Shown: piece after piece, positions 10,760-21,936 of the stretch | Layout of the letters: each line of letters begins with the position of its first letter | Position numbering within the stretch: position 1 is the stretch's first letter | Assembly: GCA_030949825.1 (NCBI GenBank) | Contig: JAUZSC010000028.1 | Span: 1-58,483 of the forward strand | DNA length: 58,483 bases | Direction: 5' to 3' | DNA from: Sulfurimonas sp. | GTDB taxonomy: Bacteria > Campylobacterota > Campylobacteria > Campylobacterales > Sulfurimonadaceae | Position numbers and translations under genes: made by a program | Notes under the pieces: model-generated | Told to the model about the DNA's origin: nothing | Databases searched by the model: none | Seen by the model: the letters and a program-made list of their open reading frames with translations, nothing else

Positions 10760-11758
10760 ATGAATTTTTTAAGTGAACTAATAGAGCACGATAATATAAA
10801 GATTCTTGGAATTGTAACAATTGTATTAAGCTACATACTGGATGCTCTTGGAAAATCAAACTATTTTTATATTGCTACATCAATTATTATTATCATTTTA
10901 ATATATACTGTTTATGATATTAAAAAAATGAAAAAATCTTTTGAAAATAATACAATTGCTATTCCTATAGTTATAAATGTAGCTTCAAATGAATCTATCA
11001 ACTATGCACTGATTCATCTTTTCAAAGAGGTTGAAAAAAATAGTAATATTGATAACTTACAGAAAAATCTTAAAAAGTATTATAATATTACAAATAGTGA
11101 TTTAACTTTTCATTATAATAATGACCTATATAATCAAGAATGTCTTATCAGTTTTGCACAAATTATTCGTTATCAGATAAGTAAAATCAAAGAGAGCCTG
11201 CCAAACAATGTTCATTTTCATCTTGCTTATTACAACAAGCCATCAGTTGGCTTTGTAGTTGGTCAACTTTTTTTAGAAGAAGAGTTGACTCTATACCAGC
11301 AAAATCAAACAAAAGAAGGTTTTAAGAAAATAGCTACAATTAATACAAGAAAATATAAAACTGAGGTAAATGATTATTCTAAATTTACAATAATAGAAAA
11401 AATCTCTGACATCAATCATGATACTGTTCTGTTAAGTATCCGTGCATCTGGGCATAAAATATCTTTTAACTCTGCTTCACTAAGCAAATATAAAAATATC
11501 ATCAAAATGGATGCAAATCATTCGGGAGAAATTTTTCTTGATGAAGATTGGATAATCTATGCACAAGAAATTTTTACACAACTTAATAAACTTCAAACCC
11601 AATTTAAACATATAGTAATCGCACATTCAATGCCTGAATCTATTGCAGTAATTGTCGGCAAAGCTATTAATAATTATTGGAATATTCAAATAACACAGTA
11701 TGAAAAAGGTGAATACAGACCTTTAATAAGACTCGATAAGTTCAGTTATTACTTTTAA
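10760..11758 (+). CDS. Two-TM SAVED-domain protein (Cap14-like putative cyclic-oligonucleotide effector)
   Basis: 332 residues. Two N-terminal membrane helices (about 13-30 and 35-53) with a short connecting loop are followed by a cytosolic tandem Rossmann-like region. It matches the SAVED pattern in both halves: VHFHLAYYNKPSVGFVVGQL then ELTLYQQN (about 151-182), and HIVIAHSMPESIAVIVGKAI then ITQYEKGEYRPLIRL near the C-terminus (about 284-325). SAVED domains bind cyclic oligonucleotides, and TM-SAVED proteins are known CBASS effectors thought to damage the membrane. Here the gene starts 15 bases after the STAND/HEPN-like gene, last in the island, with no nucleotide cyclase next to it. The frame is intact. 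The SAVED call is from pattern recognition only. Confidence 0.72.
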   Translation: MNFLSELIEHDNIKILGIVTIVLSYILDALGKSNYFYIATSIIIIILIYTVYDIKKMKKSFENNTIAIPIVINVASNESINYALIHLFKEVEKNSNIDNLQKNLKKYYNITNSDLTFHYNNDLYNQECLISFAQIIRYQISKIKESLPNNVHFHLAYYNKPSVGFVVGQLFLEEELTLYQQNQTKEGFKKIATINTRKYKTEVNDYSKFTIIEKISDINHDTVLLSIRASGHKISFNSASLSKYKNIIKMDANHSGEIFLDEDWIIYAQEIFTQLNKLQTQFKHIVIAHSMPESIAVIVGKAINNYWNIQITQYEKGEYRPLIRLDKFSYYF

Positions 11759-11812
11759 AAAAACTGATGAATTAGTTTACTGATTTTACAATGACAATAA
11801 CAGCTTGTTATA

Positions 11813-13105
11813 TTATCTCCCTATCGCATTATCTAAATAAGCGATAGCCTGATAGTAGTTATAGTAGTTTACAACTAAAGAAGCCTTGGCATCTATGTAG
11901 CCTTGGCGGGACTGTTGGAGTTCTATATAGTCTGAGAGACCATGCTCGTATCTTTTTGAGGCTTGGTTAAACTTTTCATCCGACACTTCAACTAAGCTTT
12001 GTGAAAGTTCTACTGTATCTTTTGCCTTATATACATTTAAGTAAGCCTCAGTAGTTTCTTTTTTGATGACTAAGCTCGCCTTTGAGTATGCAAACTTAGA
12101 TACTTCAAGGGCAATTCTTTTTTCTTCTGCTATTGCATCTGTTGCGCCACCCTCATAAATATTCCAATCAAGATTTACAGATGCACTCCACTGATCTTTT
12201 GGAATGGAACTTTGAAACTTCTCAACTCTTTGTTTTGTATAGTCTGCTCCAAAATAAAGCTCGGGGTAGTAGGCACTCTTTGCTAGGCTTTTTTGTGCTT
12301 TACTTTGCTCCACTCTAAAGCTGTCACTTTTTAAGTCATTTCTATTTTCATAGGCGTGGTTTATAGAGTCTTCTAGGTTCAAAGTATAATCTCCAATCGA
12401 ATCAAAGAGACTCTCTAAAACTAAATCCTGAGAATAAACTGTATAGTCGTTTACAATAGCCTTAAAACCTATGACTTCATCAAGTGAAGCGTAGGCTAAT
12501 TTCAAATCATACTGTGCTGTTTTTAAATCAAGCTTAGCTTTAATAAGCTCTACCTTAGCATCTGATATGTCTATTTTTGTACGAATACCAGCTTCAAAGT
12601 AACGCGTGGCACGATAAAGTTGAGCCTCATTGAGCTTTACATTTTCTTTTTGAACATTGATGAGTGCGAGTGCTTGAAGGACTGTGTAGTAAGCAAATTT
12701 CACATCTCGAATCTTGTCAGATACATTTTTTTTGTTCAGCTCAAAAAGTGCATCTGATTCATACTGAAAGCTTTTGGAATTAGAATTTGTTTTTCCAAAA
12801 TCATACAGAATCTGTTTTAATGAAAGATTTCCTAAGAGTAAATTATCGCTAATCATCTCTTGTGCAGGTACATTTGTCCGTGCATTTTTCCCAGCACTCA
12901 GATGCAAGTTCACGCGTGGTAAGTAGTTAGCATCTGCGGCATTGACTCGACTTTTTGAAGCTTCAAAGTTCCCTGTGCTTATTTTTAAGTCCGGAGCGTT
13001 TTCTAAGGCTTTGAGTATTAAGTCATCGAGTGTTAAGTGTGTACCTGCATCGAGACTTAATGTAGTAAGTAAAATAAGACTGTATTTTATTAGCTGTGTT
13101 TTCAT
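11813..13105 (-). CDS. TolC-family outer membrane efflux protein
   Basis: 430 residues with a signal peptide ([21 protein letters not shown]) and the duplicated coiled-coil/beta-barrel layout of TolC. The first repeat holds LTLDDLILKALENAPDLKI and the second holds LNLEDSINHAYENRNDLKS. Long Ala/Lys-rich helices and YEHGLSDYIELQQSRQ follow near the end. It forms the outer membrane exit duct of the tripartite pump encoded upstream. The start overlaps the RND gene's stop by one base, so the three genes form one transcript. Members of this family are usually 420-480 residues, so the length is normal. Confidence 0.9.
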   Translation of the reverse strand: MKTQLIKYSLILLTTLSLDAGTHLTLDDLILKALENAPDLKISTGNFEASKSRVNAADANYLPRVNLHLSAGKNARTNVPAQEMISDNLLLGNLSLKQILYDFGKTNSNSKSFQYESDALFELNKKNVSDKIRDVKFAYYTVLQALALINVQKENVKLNEAQLYRATRYFEAGIRTKIDISDAKVELIKAKLDLKTAQYDLKLAYASLDEVIGFKAIVNDYTVYSQDLVLESLFDSIGDYTLNLEDSINHAYENRNDLKSDSFRVEQSKAQKSLAKSAYYPELYFGADYTKQRVEKFQSSIPKDQWSASVNLDWNIYEGGATDAIAEEKRIALEVSKFAYSKASLVIKKETTEAYLNVYKAKDTVELSQSLVEVSDEKFNQASKRYEHGLSDYIELQQSRQGYIDAKASLVVNYYNYYQAIAYLDNAIGR

Positions 13106-16100
13106 TAGATTTCATTCCTTTTTGCTATTTCATCTTCTACACTTACAAATTTCTCTCGCATACTCTCTAAAAGTACATATAAAACAGGTACAAAAAGCGT
13201 ACTTATAAAAGTTGCAGCAATCATACCAAAGAGCAAAACTATACCTATAGAGACCTGCGTAATCGCACCAGCACCACTTGCAAAAGCAAGTGGAAATATT
13301 CCAAAAAGAAATGAAAGTATTGTCATCATAATCGCGCGAAAACGAAGACTTCCTGCATTAATGGCAGCATCTACTATGCTTAGACCTGATTCTCTTTGCT
13401 CTTTTGCAAACTCAACAATGAGTATGGCATTTTTAGCAGCCAGTGCTACGAGCAAGACGAGTCCTACTTGTGCAAAAGTATTAAGCGGTAAACCTACGAA
13501 ATGCAAGCCTGCTACAGCGCCACCTACAACCATAGGAACAGAGAACAAAATCATAAGTGGAAGAATCCAACTTTCATACTGTGCGGCAAGTACTAAAAAG
13601 ACTACTAAAAGAACAAAGAACACAACATATATTTGTGCATTCCCTGCAAGTTTTTCTTGGTAACTCATTCCAGACCATTCATAACCGTAACCTGCGGGAA
13701 GTACTTTTTTAGATATTTCATCCATTGCCGCCATTGCATCGCCTGAACTGTATCCCGGAGCTGGTGCACCGTTTATTTGTATGCTTCTGTACATATTATA
13801 ATGTGTAATATTTTGAGGACCTATCATCTCTTTTACTTTGAGTAGGGCGCTGAGTGGCACCATTTTCCCGTGGACACTTTTGACAAAGAGTTTACTTATG
13901 TCATCTTTTGTGCTTCGGTAGTTCTTGTCCGCTTGAACAAAAACTCTAAAGACCTTTCCAAATTTTGTAAAATCATTTACATATATAGAACCAAGGTAGG
14001 CTTGCATCGTTGAGAACAAATCAGATATATTTACACCCATAGCATTTGCTTTTTCTCTGTTTATGTCAATGTCATACATAGGGTAGTCTGTCGCAAAACT
14101 TGTAAAAGCGTAAGCAATTCTTGGGTCTTTAAAGGCTTCCCCTATAACTTGTTTAGCATAAGCCTCAAAGGTATTTATATCACCTGAGAGATAATCTTGC
14201 AGTCTAAAGTCAAACCCACCAACATTACCAACCCCAGGAATCCCCGGCATGTTAAATGCGGCAATTTTTGCTTCACTGATAGTAGCCGTTTTTTGTTTTA
14301 TCTGCCCGATAATTCCAAAAACACTCGTTTGCTTTGTTGTCCGCTCACTCCAGTCTTTTAAGGAAACAAACATCGCTAAACTCGAGCCATCCATCGCGGA
14401 TGTTATGATGTTGTAACCCTCAACACTAATTATGTTTTCAACTCCATCAATAGAGTAAATAATAGCTTCAACTTCTTTTCTTGTCTTTATAGTTTGAGAG
14501 AGTGAAGTTCCTGGTTTTAGATTTACAGAAACCATACAAACACCCTTGTCTTCAGAGGGAACAAAACCCGTAGGCGTAATGCTAAAGAGGTAGTAGGTGG
14601 CATAAAATAGTCCAGCCATAAGAAAAAGCATAAAATAACGCAGCTTAATGAGAATTGTAATTAAAAGTTTATACTTAGGAGTAATGTAGTTAAACAAAAC
14701 ATCAAACTTTTCAAAAAGAAAAAACTTTTTCTCATCTTTTTTTCTTCTTTTAATGATGATGGCACACAAGGCTGGAGAAAGTGTGAGTGCATTTAAAGAA
14801 GACACTAAAACAGCAAAAGAAATGGTGAGTGCAAATTGCTGGTAGAGTGAGCCGGTGATGCCAGGGAGTAAAGATACAGGTATAAAAACTGCGACAAGAA
14901 CTAAAGTAGTTGATATTATGGGACCTATAAGCTCTATCATCGAAGCTTTTACAACCTGAGGCATAGAAAGTTCAGGTTTTTTTCGCATGATAACCTCAAC
15001 ATTTTCAACAACTAAAATCACATCATCAACAACAATCCCGATAGCTAAAATGAGTCCAAAAAGTGTTAAGAAGTTTATAGAAAAACCACCAGCAATTTCC
15101 ATGGCAGCAAAAGCACCGATAAGTGAAACTGGAATGGCAGCTGCTGCGATGACTGTAGGTCTCCATGAAGCTAAAAATACAAAAATGATGAGAATAACTA
15201 AGCCAATCGCCATAAATAGATTTGTCACAACATTGTCAATAGCAACTTCGACATACTTTGTCGTGTCATAGGGTACAGCATAAGTTACACCATCAGGAAA
15301 ACGGGATTGTAAGTCTTGCATGGTTTCTTCTATCTTTCTCCGAATATCAAGCGCATTTGCTTCACCGAGTTGGTACACTCCTATAAGTCCAGTTGGTTTT
15401 TGAGCACTTATCGCGTTCCAATCGTAACTCTCACTTCCTAGCTCTATATTTGACACATCACTCAGTCGTATGAGAGAGCCATCTTTTTTATGCTTGATTA
15501 CAATATCTTGGAACTCTTCAACTTCGCTCAAACGACCTTTTGTATTAAGAATAAACTCTTGCTTTTGATCATCAAAACTAGGTGTCCCACCGATTTTACC
15601 AATAGATGCTTGTTTGTTCTGACTTTTAATAGCGCTTATGATTTGCATCGGTGTCATGTTGAGGGATTTGATTTTGTCAGGGTTGAGCCAGATGCGAATA
15701 GCATACTTCTTCTCACCCATATTCATAGCTTTTCCAACACCTTGAATTCTTTTAATCTCATCTAAAACATTGATATTTACAAAGTTACTTAAAAAGCTTC
15801 CGTCATACCTTTCATCACCACTTATAGCAATAATACAAACAAGCGAAGGACTTTTTTTATCAACCACTACCCCTTGTTGTGTTACCTCACTAGGTAGAGA
15901 TGCCATAGCAGTTGAGACTTTGTTTTGAACATCTACCGCACCTATGTCTATGTCGTAACCTGGTTCAAAGTAAACATTAATGTTAGAAGATCCACTCGAA
16001 CTCGATGAAGAGTCCATATAAATCACGCCTTTTATGCCGTTTATCTTGTCTTCTAGCACACGCGTTACAGTCTCTTCAACTACAAAGGCATTTGCTCCCG

Positions 16101-16251
16101 TATAGTTTGCTGAGACACTTACAGTAGGAGGGGCGACATCAGGGTATTCGGAGATTGGGAGTATAAGAAGTGAAACACTTCCCGCTACGATAATAATAAG
16201 TGAAATTACAATCGCTAAAATGGGTCTTTTTATAAAAGTTACACTAAACAT
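13105..16251 (-). CDS. RND-type multidrug efflux pump, inner membrane subunit (HAE1/AcrB-like)
   Basis: 1,048 residues, full length for the HAE1 family. The N-terminus [21 protein letters not shown] is typical. The proton-relay acidic pair is present in TM4 ([15 protein letters not shown]). Two large periplasmic loops and twelve membrane segments are visible. It exports lipophilic drugs or solvents from periplasm and membrane using the proton gradient, as a trimer with the adaptor and TolC-like partners on either side. The frame is intact over 3.1 kb, in contrast to the adaptor gene. Three bases separate it from the adaptor stop. Confidence 0.95.
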   Translation of the reverse strand: MFSVTFIKRPILAIVISLIIIVAGSVSLLILPISEYPDVAPPTVSVSANYTGANAFVVEETVTRVLEDKINGIKGVIYMDSSSSSSGSSNINVYFEPGYDIDIGAVDVQNKVSTAMASLPSEVTQQGVVVDKKSPSLVCIIAISGDERYDGSFLSNFVNINVLDEIKRIQGVGKAMNMGEKKYAIRIWLNPDKIKSLNMTPMQIISAIKSQNKQASIGKIGGTPSFDDQKQEFILNTKGRLSEVEEFQDIVIKHKKDGSLIRLSDVSNIELGSESYDWNAISAQKPTGLIGVYQLGEANALDIRRKIEETMQDLQSRFPDGVTYAVPYDTTKYVEVAIDNVVTNLFMAIGLVILIIFVFLASWRPTVIAAAAIPVSLIGAFAAMEIAGGFSINFLTLFGLILAIGIVVDDVILVVENVEVIMRKKPELSMPQVVKASMIELIGPIISTTLVLVAVFIPVSLLPGITGSLYQQFALTISFAVLVSSLNALTLSPALCAIIIKRRKKDEKKFFLFEKFDVLFNYITPKYKLLITILIKLRYFMLFLMAGLFYATYYLFSITPTGFVPSEDKGVCMVSVNLKPGTSLSQTIKTRKEVEAIIYSIDGVENIISVEGYNIITSAMDGSSLAMFVSLKDWSERTTKQTSVFGIIGQIKQKTATISEAKIAAFNMPGIPGVGNVGGFDFRLQDYLSGDINTFEAYAKQVIGEAFKDPRIAYAFTSFATDYPMYDIDINREKANAMGVNISDLFSTMQAYLGSIYVNDFTKFGKVFRVFVQADKNYRSTKDDISKLFVKSVHGKMVPLSALLKVKEMIGPQNITHYNMYRSIQINGAPAPGYSSGDAMAAMDEISKKVLPAGYGYEWSGMSYQEKLAGNAQIYVVFFVLLVVFLVLAAQYESWILPLMILFSVPMVVGGAVAGLHFVGLPLNTFAQVGLVLLVALAAKNAILIVEFAKEQRESGLSIVDAAINAGSLRFRAIMMTILSFLFGIFPLAFASGAGAITQVSIGIVLLFGMIAATFISTLFVPVLYVLLESMREKFVSVEDEIAKRNEI

Positions 16252-16254
16252 CGC

Positions 16255-17430
16255 TTAGTTCTTTTTAGGAATAAGATTGTGCTTTTTTAAAACAGCTTGT
16301 ATTCCCTGTGCATCTGTTACATCATGTGCCTGAACAGACATCGATTTTTTTAGCTTTACTAAAGAAGACACGATAACTCTGTCCCCATCTTTTAAACCAC
16401 TCTTTACACTTACATAGTATTTTGTTGCATAATCAGTTGTCACATCAACTCTTTTTACCTTTGAGTTTTCATCGACTACATAGACAAACTTACCGAGTTG
16501 ATCTCTTAAGATAACCTCAGGGGGTAGCATCAAAAACTCATACTTGTCATTTATAAAAAGGTTCACATACACAAAGCTTCCCGGAAGTATGGAATAATCT
16601 GCATTTTTTATTGTAGCACGCATTGTAATCGTAGAAGTAAGCGGGTCCACTGTATTGTTCTCAAAGTCTACAAAGCCATCGAGTCGAATGTTTTCACGCG
16701 AGCCATCGAGTTCTATGTAGGCATAAGGTTTGTCTTTATTTCTGTACTTTTTAAAGAGTCTTACATCGTCTTGCGAAGGAGAAAAGTAAGCATAAAGTGG
16801 GTCTATTTTTGTAATGCTTGTAAGAAGTGTAGCTTCACCTTGACCAACAAGATTTCCTATGTCGATTCTTCTAGCACTCATTTTTCCACTTATGGGTGCT
16901 TTAATGATTGTATAACTTAGTTCTAATTTTGCCTTATTTATTTCTGCCACATCTCCTACAATGCTGGCTTTAAGTCCAGCAACTTGTGCTTGGTACTTCT
17001 CTAATGTTGCTCGAGGAGCAAGACCTTCATCTACAAGCGGTTTGTATCTCGCTGCATCTGCGAGTGCTAGTCTAAGTGAGGCTTCATCAACAGCTTTTTT
17101 TAGCCTTTGCGGAATTTAGAAGCGATATGTATTTTGCTTGTTCTATTTTAAAAAGCTTATCGCCTTTTTTTACAAGTTCACCATCTTTAAAATAAATCTT
17201 TTCTAAAACTCCAGAAACTCTTGCTCTGACTTCTTGGTCACTACTTGCTTTTGTAGTTCCCGTGTATTGTTTCCAAATGGAAACTGCTTCTTTTTTCACT
17301 TGGATGACATTTACATCCATAGGTGGAGCTTCTTTTTTTTTACAACTAGCTTTTGTTCCTCGGAACATCCAGATAAAAAGATAAATAATAAAAAGAGTAG
17401 CGTATTGAAAAGTCTCAATTGAGTCAGCAT
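16255..17430 (-). CDS. RND efflux periplasmic adaptor lipoprotein (HlyD/AcrA family), two frameshifts
   Basis: Membrane-fusion subunit of the pump. Repaired length is about 390 residues. The true start is probably the ATG complementary to 17428-17430, which gives a lipoprotein signal ending in FLSGC. The run of nine As at 17333-17341 (minus strand) must be ten to join it to APPMDVNVIQVKKE. A second break lies in the A7 at about 17096-17102: the frame ends at NSAKAKK and resumes as AVDEASLRLALADAARYKPL, through the hairpin, to LSYTIIKAPISG. Biotinyl-lipoyl halves flank the hairpin (RARVSGVLEKIYFKDGELV and IKAPISGKMSARRIDIGNLV). First gene of the efflux operon. Confidence 0.85.
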
Positions 17431-17525
17431 AGAGCCTACCTTGTAGTAATTTTTATTATTTTATCTTTTTTAAGCTAAATTTATCTTCTTTATGTGTAAA
17501 ATAGGGCTAATTATAAGGAATTTTA

Positions 17526-18444
17526 ATGAAACATTTTTTACTACTTTTTTTACTGACTTTTAGTTTGTCTGCAAAGACGCTTACTCCAAATGATGTATTT
17601 GGTCTTGGTGTGCTTATTCAAGACCATATTCATACACTTTTAAAACATTATAAAATAGTTCACCACCATGATGCTATATTAAAACGGGATAAAATTTTAA
17701 ATACAAATATAATGCCTCGACATAAATGGCAAAAAGCATACGAAATATTGGTTAAAATAAATATGTTCAGAATAAAGCATAATTTAGTAAGAATTGAGCC
17801 GGTTGGTATAGAAGCACGACTAAGTGTTAAGCATGCTATGGTTTATGAAATGAATATGAGAATCTTAACTGAATTAAAAATCATAGAGATGAGAAACAAT
17901 ATGCCAAGAAAAACATATAAGTTAAAAACTTTTACTAATAAAACTCCCTTAGATAATTACAATTTACTTGTTCATATATCTGCTGCCTTGGATGAGCTAA
18001 ATGAACAAGCACTAACTCCAAGTTATGTATTTTCAGAAACTATGCGAATATATGATGATATTACAATTATCTTAAACCATTTAGGTCTCAATGATGAAAC
18101 TATGCCTAGTAATGTCATTGAAAATGCTATACCTGAAGATGCATTCAAGACCTCTTTTGAAGTACTTTCTAGAATCGCTAGGCTTCAACGAGGTGTTGGC
18201 ATAGATGCTGTAGATTTTTCTGAGTTTCAAAACAAAGAAGTGACACCAAGTGATGTTTATACACTGACGGGTCTTATTATTGCTGAGTTACAGACTATTA
18301 AGGCTTTTATTGGACTGACTAAGAGCATAACAACACCTGCTACGTCTTCTGTAGGAAAAAAAACCAGAAAATGTGGAACAGCTTATGCGCTGGAACCTTA
18401 AGCGACTCAACGAAATAGATAAGCTTTATAAAGGAGCGTACTAA
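17526..18444 (+). CDS. Periplasmic helical-repeat protein preceding the sensor kinase, frameshifted near the 3' end
   Basis: No family recognised. A signal peptide (MKHFLLLFLLTFSLSAK) is followed by three internal repeats. Each begins with a TP-x-x-V-[FY] motif (LTPNDVFGLG, LTPSYVFSET, VTPSDVYTLT), then a helix ending in LKHYK, LNHLG or FIGLT, then a second helix (KAYEILVKI, TSFEVLSRI, EQLMRWNLK). The third unit is complete only if an A8 at about 18355-18362 is corrected. The protein then runs to the TAA at 18442-18444, which overlaps the kinase ATG, rather than stopping at 18401. The tight coupling suggests it works with the kinase's periplasmic sensor domain. That is inference. A clear AAGGAA site precedes the start. 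Confidence 0.6.
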
Positions 18445-21400
18445 TGTTGAACTTGTCTTTATATAATAAAATATTTTTAATATTTATTTTTACTACTGCC
18501 ATTTCCATTAGCATTATTGGATGGTTTGGTTTCAAAAACACTTCAGATGCATATACACAACTTGCCTATGACACCTCCCGTCAAAATACAGATACACTAA
18601 AAACAGCTATAGAAAGTGGCTTAGCTAATGTACCAAAAGACCTAAGCTTTGCGATAAATTTCTATGCCTTGAAAAAATATCTTCTTTGGCGTTCTATGGG
18701 AGAGCATACAAAGGCAAAAAAATGGAATCGAATTTTTTCAAATACACTTTTAGATTTTTTTAGAAACGAAAAAAGACTATTATCAAGCGCGACTTATTGA
18801 CTTAGATGGAAATGAACTTATTAATGCCCAGTACCTTCAACGAGAAGAAAAAGTAATCTTAACAAAAGAATCGCAGTTACAAAATAAAAAAGGTCGTGAC
18901 TATGTTGAAAAAACCAAGCTTCTAAAAAAAGGAAAGTTTTATGTTTCTGCTATGAATCTCAATGTAGAACAAGGAGCGATTGAAAAGCCTTTTGTTCCAG
19001 TTATTCGCTACTCTACACCCATAATAGGGGCAGATGGAAAGGCTATTGCAGTTTTTGTTCTTAACATTTACGCGCAAACTATTTTAGATACTATAGAAGC
19101 AAAAAGTCAAGAAGACAATGAAAAAGGAATGCGTTATTTTTTAATCAATAAAAAAGGTGACTATTTATACCATAAACAAAAATCAAAACTATGGAAAGAT
19201 CAACTCCATCATAGTGCTAGTTTTAATGAGGAATATTTTAATGCTAAAACATATTTTAAAGATGAAAACTCTGGCTCACTCGTATTAAATGGATCTATAT
19301 ATTCATTTCATAAAGTACATCCCTTAGCACAGCATCATCAAGAATACTGGTATATTGTTTCGAGTGTGGATGAAAAAATAGCCCTTACTAGGCTTGATGA
19401 ATTTAAATCAATGTTTATGATAGTACTCTTACTTGTGGTTTTACTCAGCTTTTTTATTGTGCGTTTTTTTATTTTAAAAATCACAGATCCTCTTAGTTTA
19501 GTAACTGCTCAGTTGCGTGCTCTCTCGCATGGTGAGATACAAAAAGAAAATATTCAGTACGCTTCAAATGATGAAATAGGTAAAATTATAAAATCTACTT
19601 CTACGGTTGTTAATGCTATTGAGAAAACGATTCACCAAGCAAACTTAGTTGCTAGTGGTGATTTAAGTCGAGAAGTGAAACTCTTGAGCGAAAATGACAC
19701 TTTGGGTATTGCTATTAACAGTATGACCACAAGGTTACGAGAGATTGAAGCCTTAGCGATAAATCTCTCTCAAGGTAATTATGAGTCGCATATCGTAGCT
19801 AAAAGTTCGGATGACAAGCTTGGCTTAGCACTTTTAGATATGATAGAGTATTTAGAAGCCATTACAAAACTAGCTGAGTCAATTGCTAAGGGTGAAATAG
19901 ACATTTCCTACAAGGCAGTTGGTCATGAAGACAGACTAGGAATCGCTATGCTTAAAATGATTTCATATTTAAAAACTATATTAAATCAGGCAAATGCAAT
20001 TACAAAAGAAGACTTTTCTCAAACTATAAAAGCAAAATCAAAAGATGATGAACTTGCAATCGCGATGGTTAGCATGACGGAGATGCTTTCAAATAACAGC
20101 ACAAGAAATAAAGAAGAGCTCTATTTTAATGAGGGTATTGGTTTATTTACAGATAAGCTTATCGGAGTTGGAGAACAAGAAGCGCTTTGTAAGATTTCTA
20201 TCTCGACACTCAGTAGATATGTCGATGGATGCAGTGGGCTTATATATCTTTACGATAAGAAAAAAAATGCCTTAGCATTTATGGCATCTTTTGCCTTGGA
20301 TGGAGATGTGAGTTCTTTAGTGGAGCTTGGAGAGAAGATTTTAGGGCAGGTTGGCTTAGAAAAAGAGCCTCTACTTATAGAAGATATACAAAATGATAAA
20401 AGAGAAACTACTTCGGTCTTTACATTTCCTCTTGTGCATGAGGGTGTATTGTTTGGTGTTGTTGAAATAGTCTCGTATTCGAAATTTACAAAGATACACA
20501 TAGATTATCTTCTAAAAGCCGCTGGTTTACTTGCTACTTCCTTGCATCTAAGTGAGCAAAACACGCAGATAAAAACACTTTTAGAAAAATCACAGGCTGC
20601 TTATGAAGAACTACAAACGCAAAGTGAAGAACTTCAAGAATCAAATATTCAAATGGAAGAACAGCAACAACAACTTACATTGCAGTCTTCTGAGCTTCGA
20701 GGAAAAAATGAAACCTTGGCACTTGCAAAAGAAGAGATTGACAAAAGAGCAGAGGAGTTAGAAAAAGCGTCACAATATAAAAGTGAATTTTTAGCGAATA
20801 TGAGTCATGAACTCCGTACACCGCTTAACTCTATCATCCTACTTTCTAAGCTTTTGTCTAAAAACCAAGATGAAAATCTAAATAAAAAAGATATTGAAAA
20901 AGCAAATGTTATCAACAAGTCAGGAAATGATTTACTCTTTTTAATTAATGATATTTTAGATTTAACAAAAATAGAATCTGGAAATATGGAACTCGACATT
21001 ACAAAGGTTTACTCCTGTGACATTATAGAAGAGATGCAAGGACTTTTTGGCTCTTTAGCCGAAGAAAAAGGCATAGACTTTGTACTTGAAGATACGTTTA
21101 ATCAGGACTTTTTAAGTGATAGGTCGAAATTATTACAGGTTACAAAAAATCTTTTAAGCAATGCCATAAAGTTTACAAAAGAAGGCTCGGTTAGTTTTAG
21201 TCTCGAGAAAAAAGAAGAAAATTTAGTGATTATTGTTAAAGATACAGGTATTGGTATTGCTGGGGATAAACTCGGAACGATATTTGAAGCTTTTAAGCAA
21301 GTTGATGGAAGTATAAGCAGGGACTTTGGTGGAACTGGTCTTGGTTTATCTATAAGTAAGACCATCGTTGCCTTGATGGATGGGAATATTTGTGTTGAGA

Positions 21401-21936
21401 GTGAACTCGGAGTTGGAACTTCGTTTATTGTTACACTTCCATTTGAGCAACTTCAAGTAAATGAAGAGAGTGCTACAAAAGAAGATGAACAACTCAAAGA
21501 ACAAAGCATTAGTGCTATTTTAAATAATCATCAAGAATACGATAGTAGCTTCTCAAATGAATTGATGGGAAAAAATATTTTAATAGTAGATGATGACAGT
21601 AGAAATATATTTACACTTACTTCTACGCTAGAACTCACAGGAGCGGAAGTTTACAGTGCTTTTAACGGTCAAGAAGCTTTAGATATGCTCTCGAGTGAAG
21701 ATTCAAAAATTGACTTAATTCTTATGGATATTATGATGCCTGTAATGGACGGACTTGTTGCTATACAAAATATAAAATCAAATGAAAGTTATAAAAATAT
21801 TCCTATTATTGCCATTACTGCTAAGACTATGCCACAAGATAAGCAAGAATGTCTTGACGCAGGTGCAGATGAGTATTTGGCTAAACCTATAGAACAAAAT
21901 GCACTTTTTGCAATGATTAAGGCGTGGATACGCTAA
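18444..21936 (+). CDS. Large hybrid sensor histidine kinase (Cache, multiple HAMP, GAF, HisKA, HATPase, REC), one frameshift
   Basis: About 1,164 residues. An N-terminal membrane helix is followed by a periplasmic Cache-like sensor of about 270 residues and a second helix (FMIVLLLVVLLSFFIV). Several HAMP-like repeats come next (recurring 'DDELGIAM...M' units), then a GAF-like domain and a Gln/Glu-rich coiled coil. The HisKA H-box is SEFLANMSHELRTPLNS, the N-box is LLSNAIKFTKEG, the G-boxes are DTGIGI and GGTGLGLS, and the C-terminal receiver has ILIVDDD, MDIMMPVMDG and the Lys of LAKPI. An A6 near 18762-18767 shifts the frame at residue 109; the continuation KDYYQARLIDLDGNEL rejoins cleanly. 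It abuts the CheB-CheR gene. Confidence 0.88.

Noticed and set aside
14987..15271. Plus-strand ORFs inside the RND pump gene
   Set aside because: They are antisense shadows of a long gene with clear family motifs; no ribosome site or coding features of their own.
17430..17526. Regulatory operator between the efflux operon and the periplasmic repeat gene
   Set aside because: Only AT-rich sequence with a weak TAAAAT is visible; no inverted repeat or linked TetR/MarR gene supports an operator.
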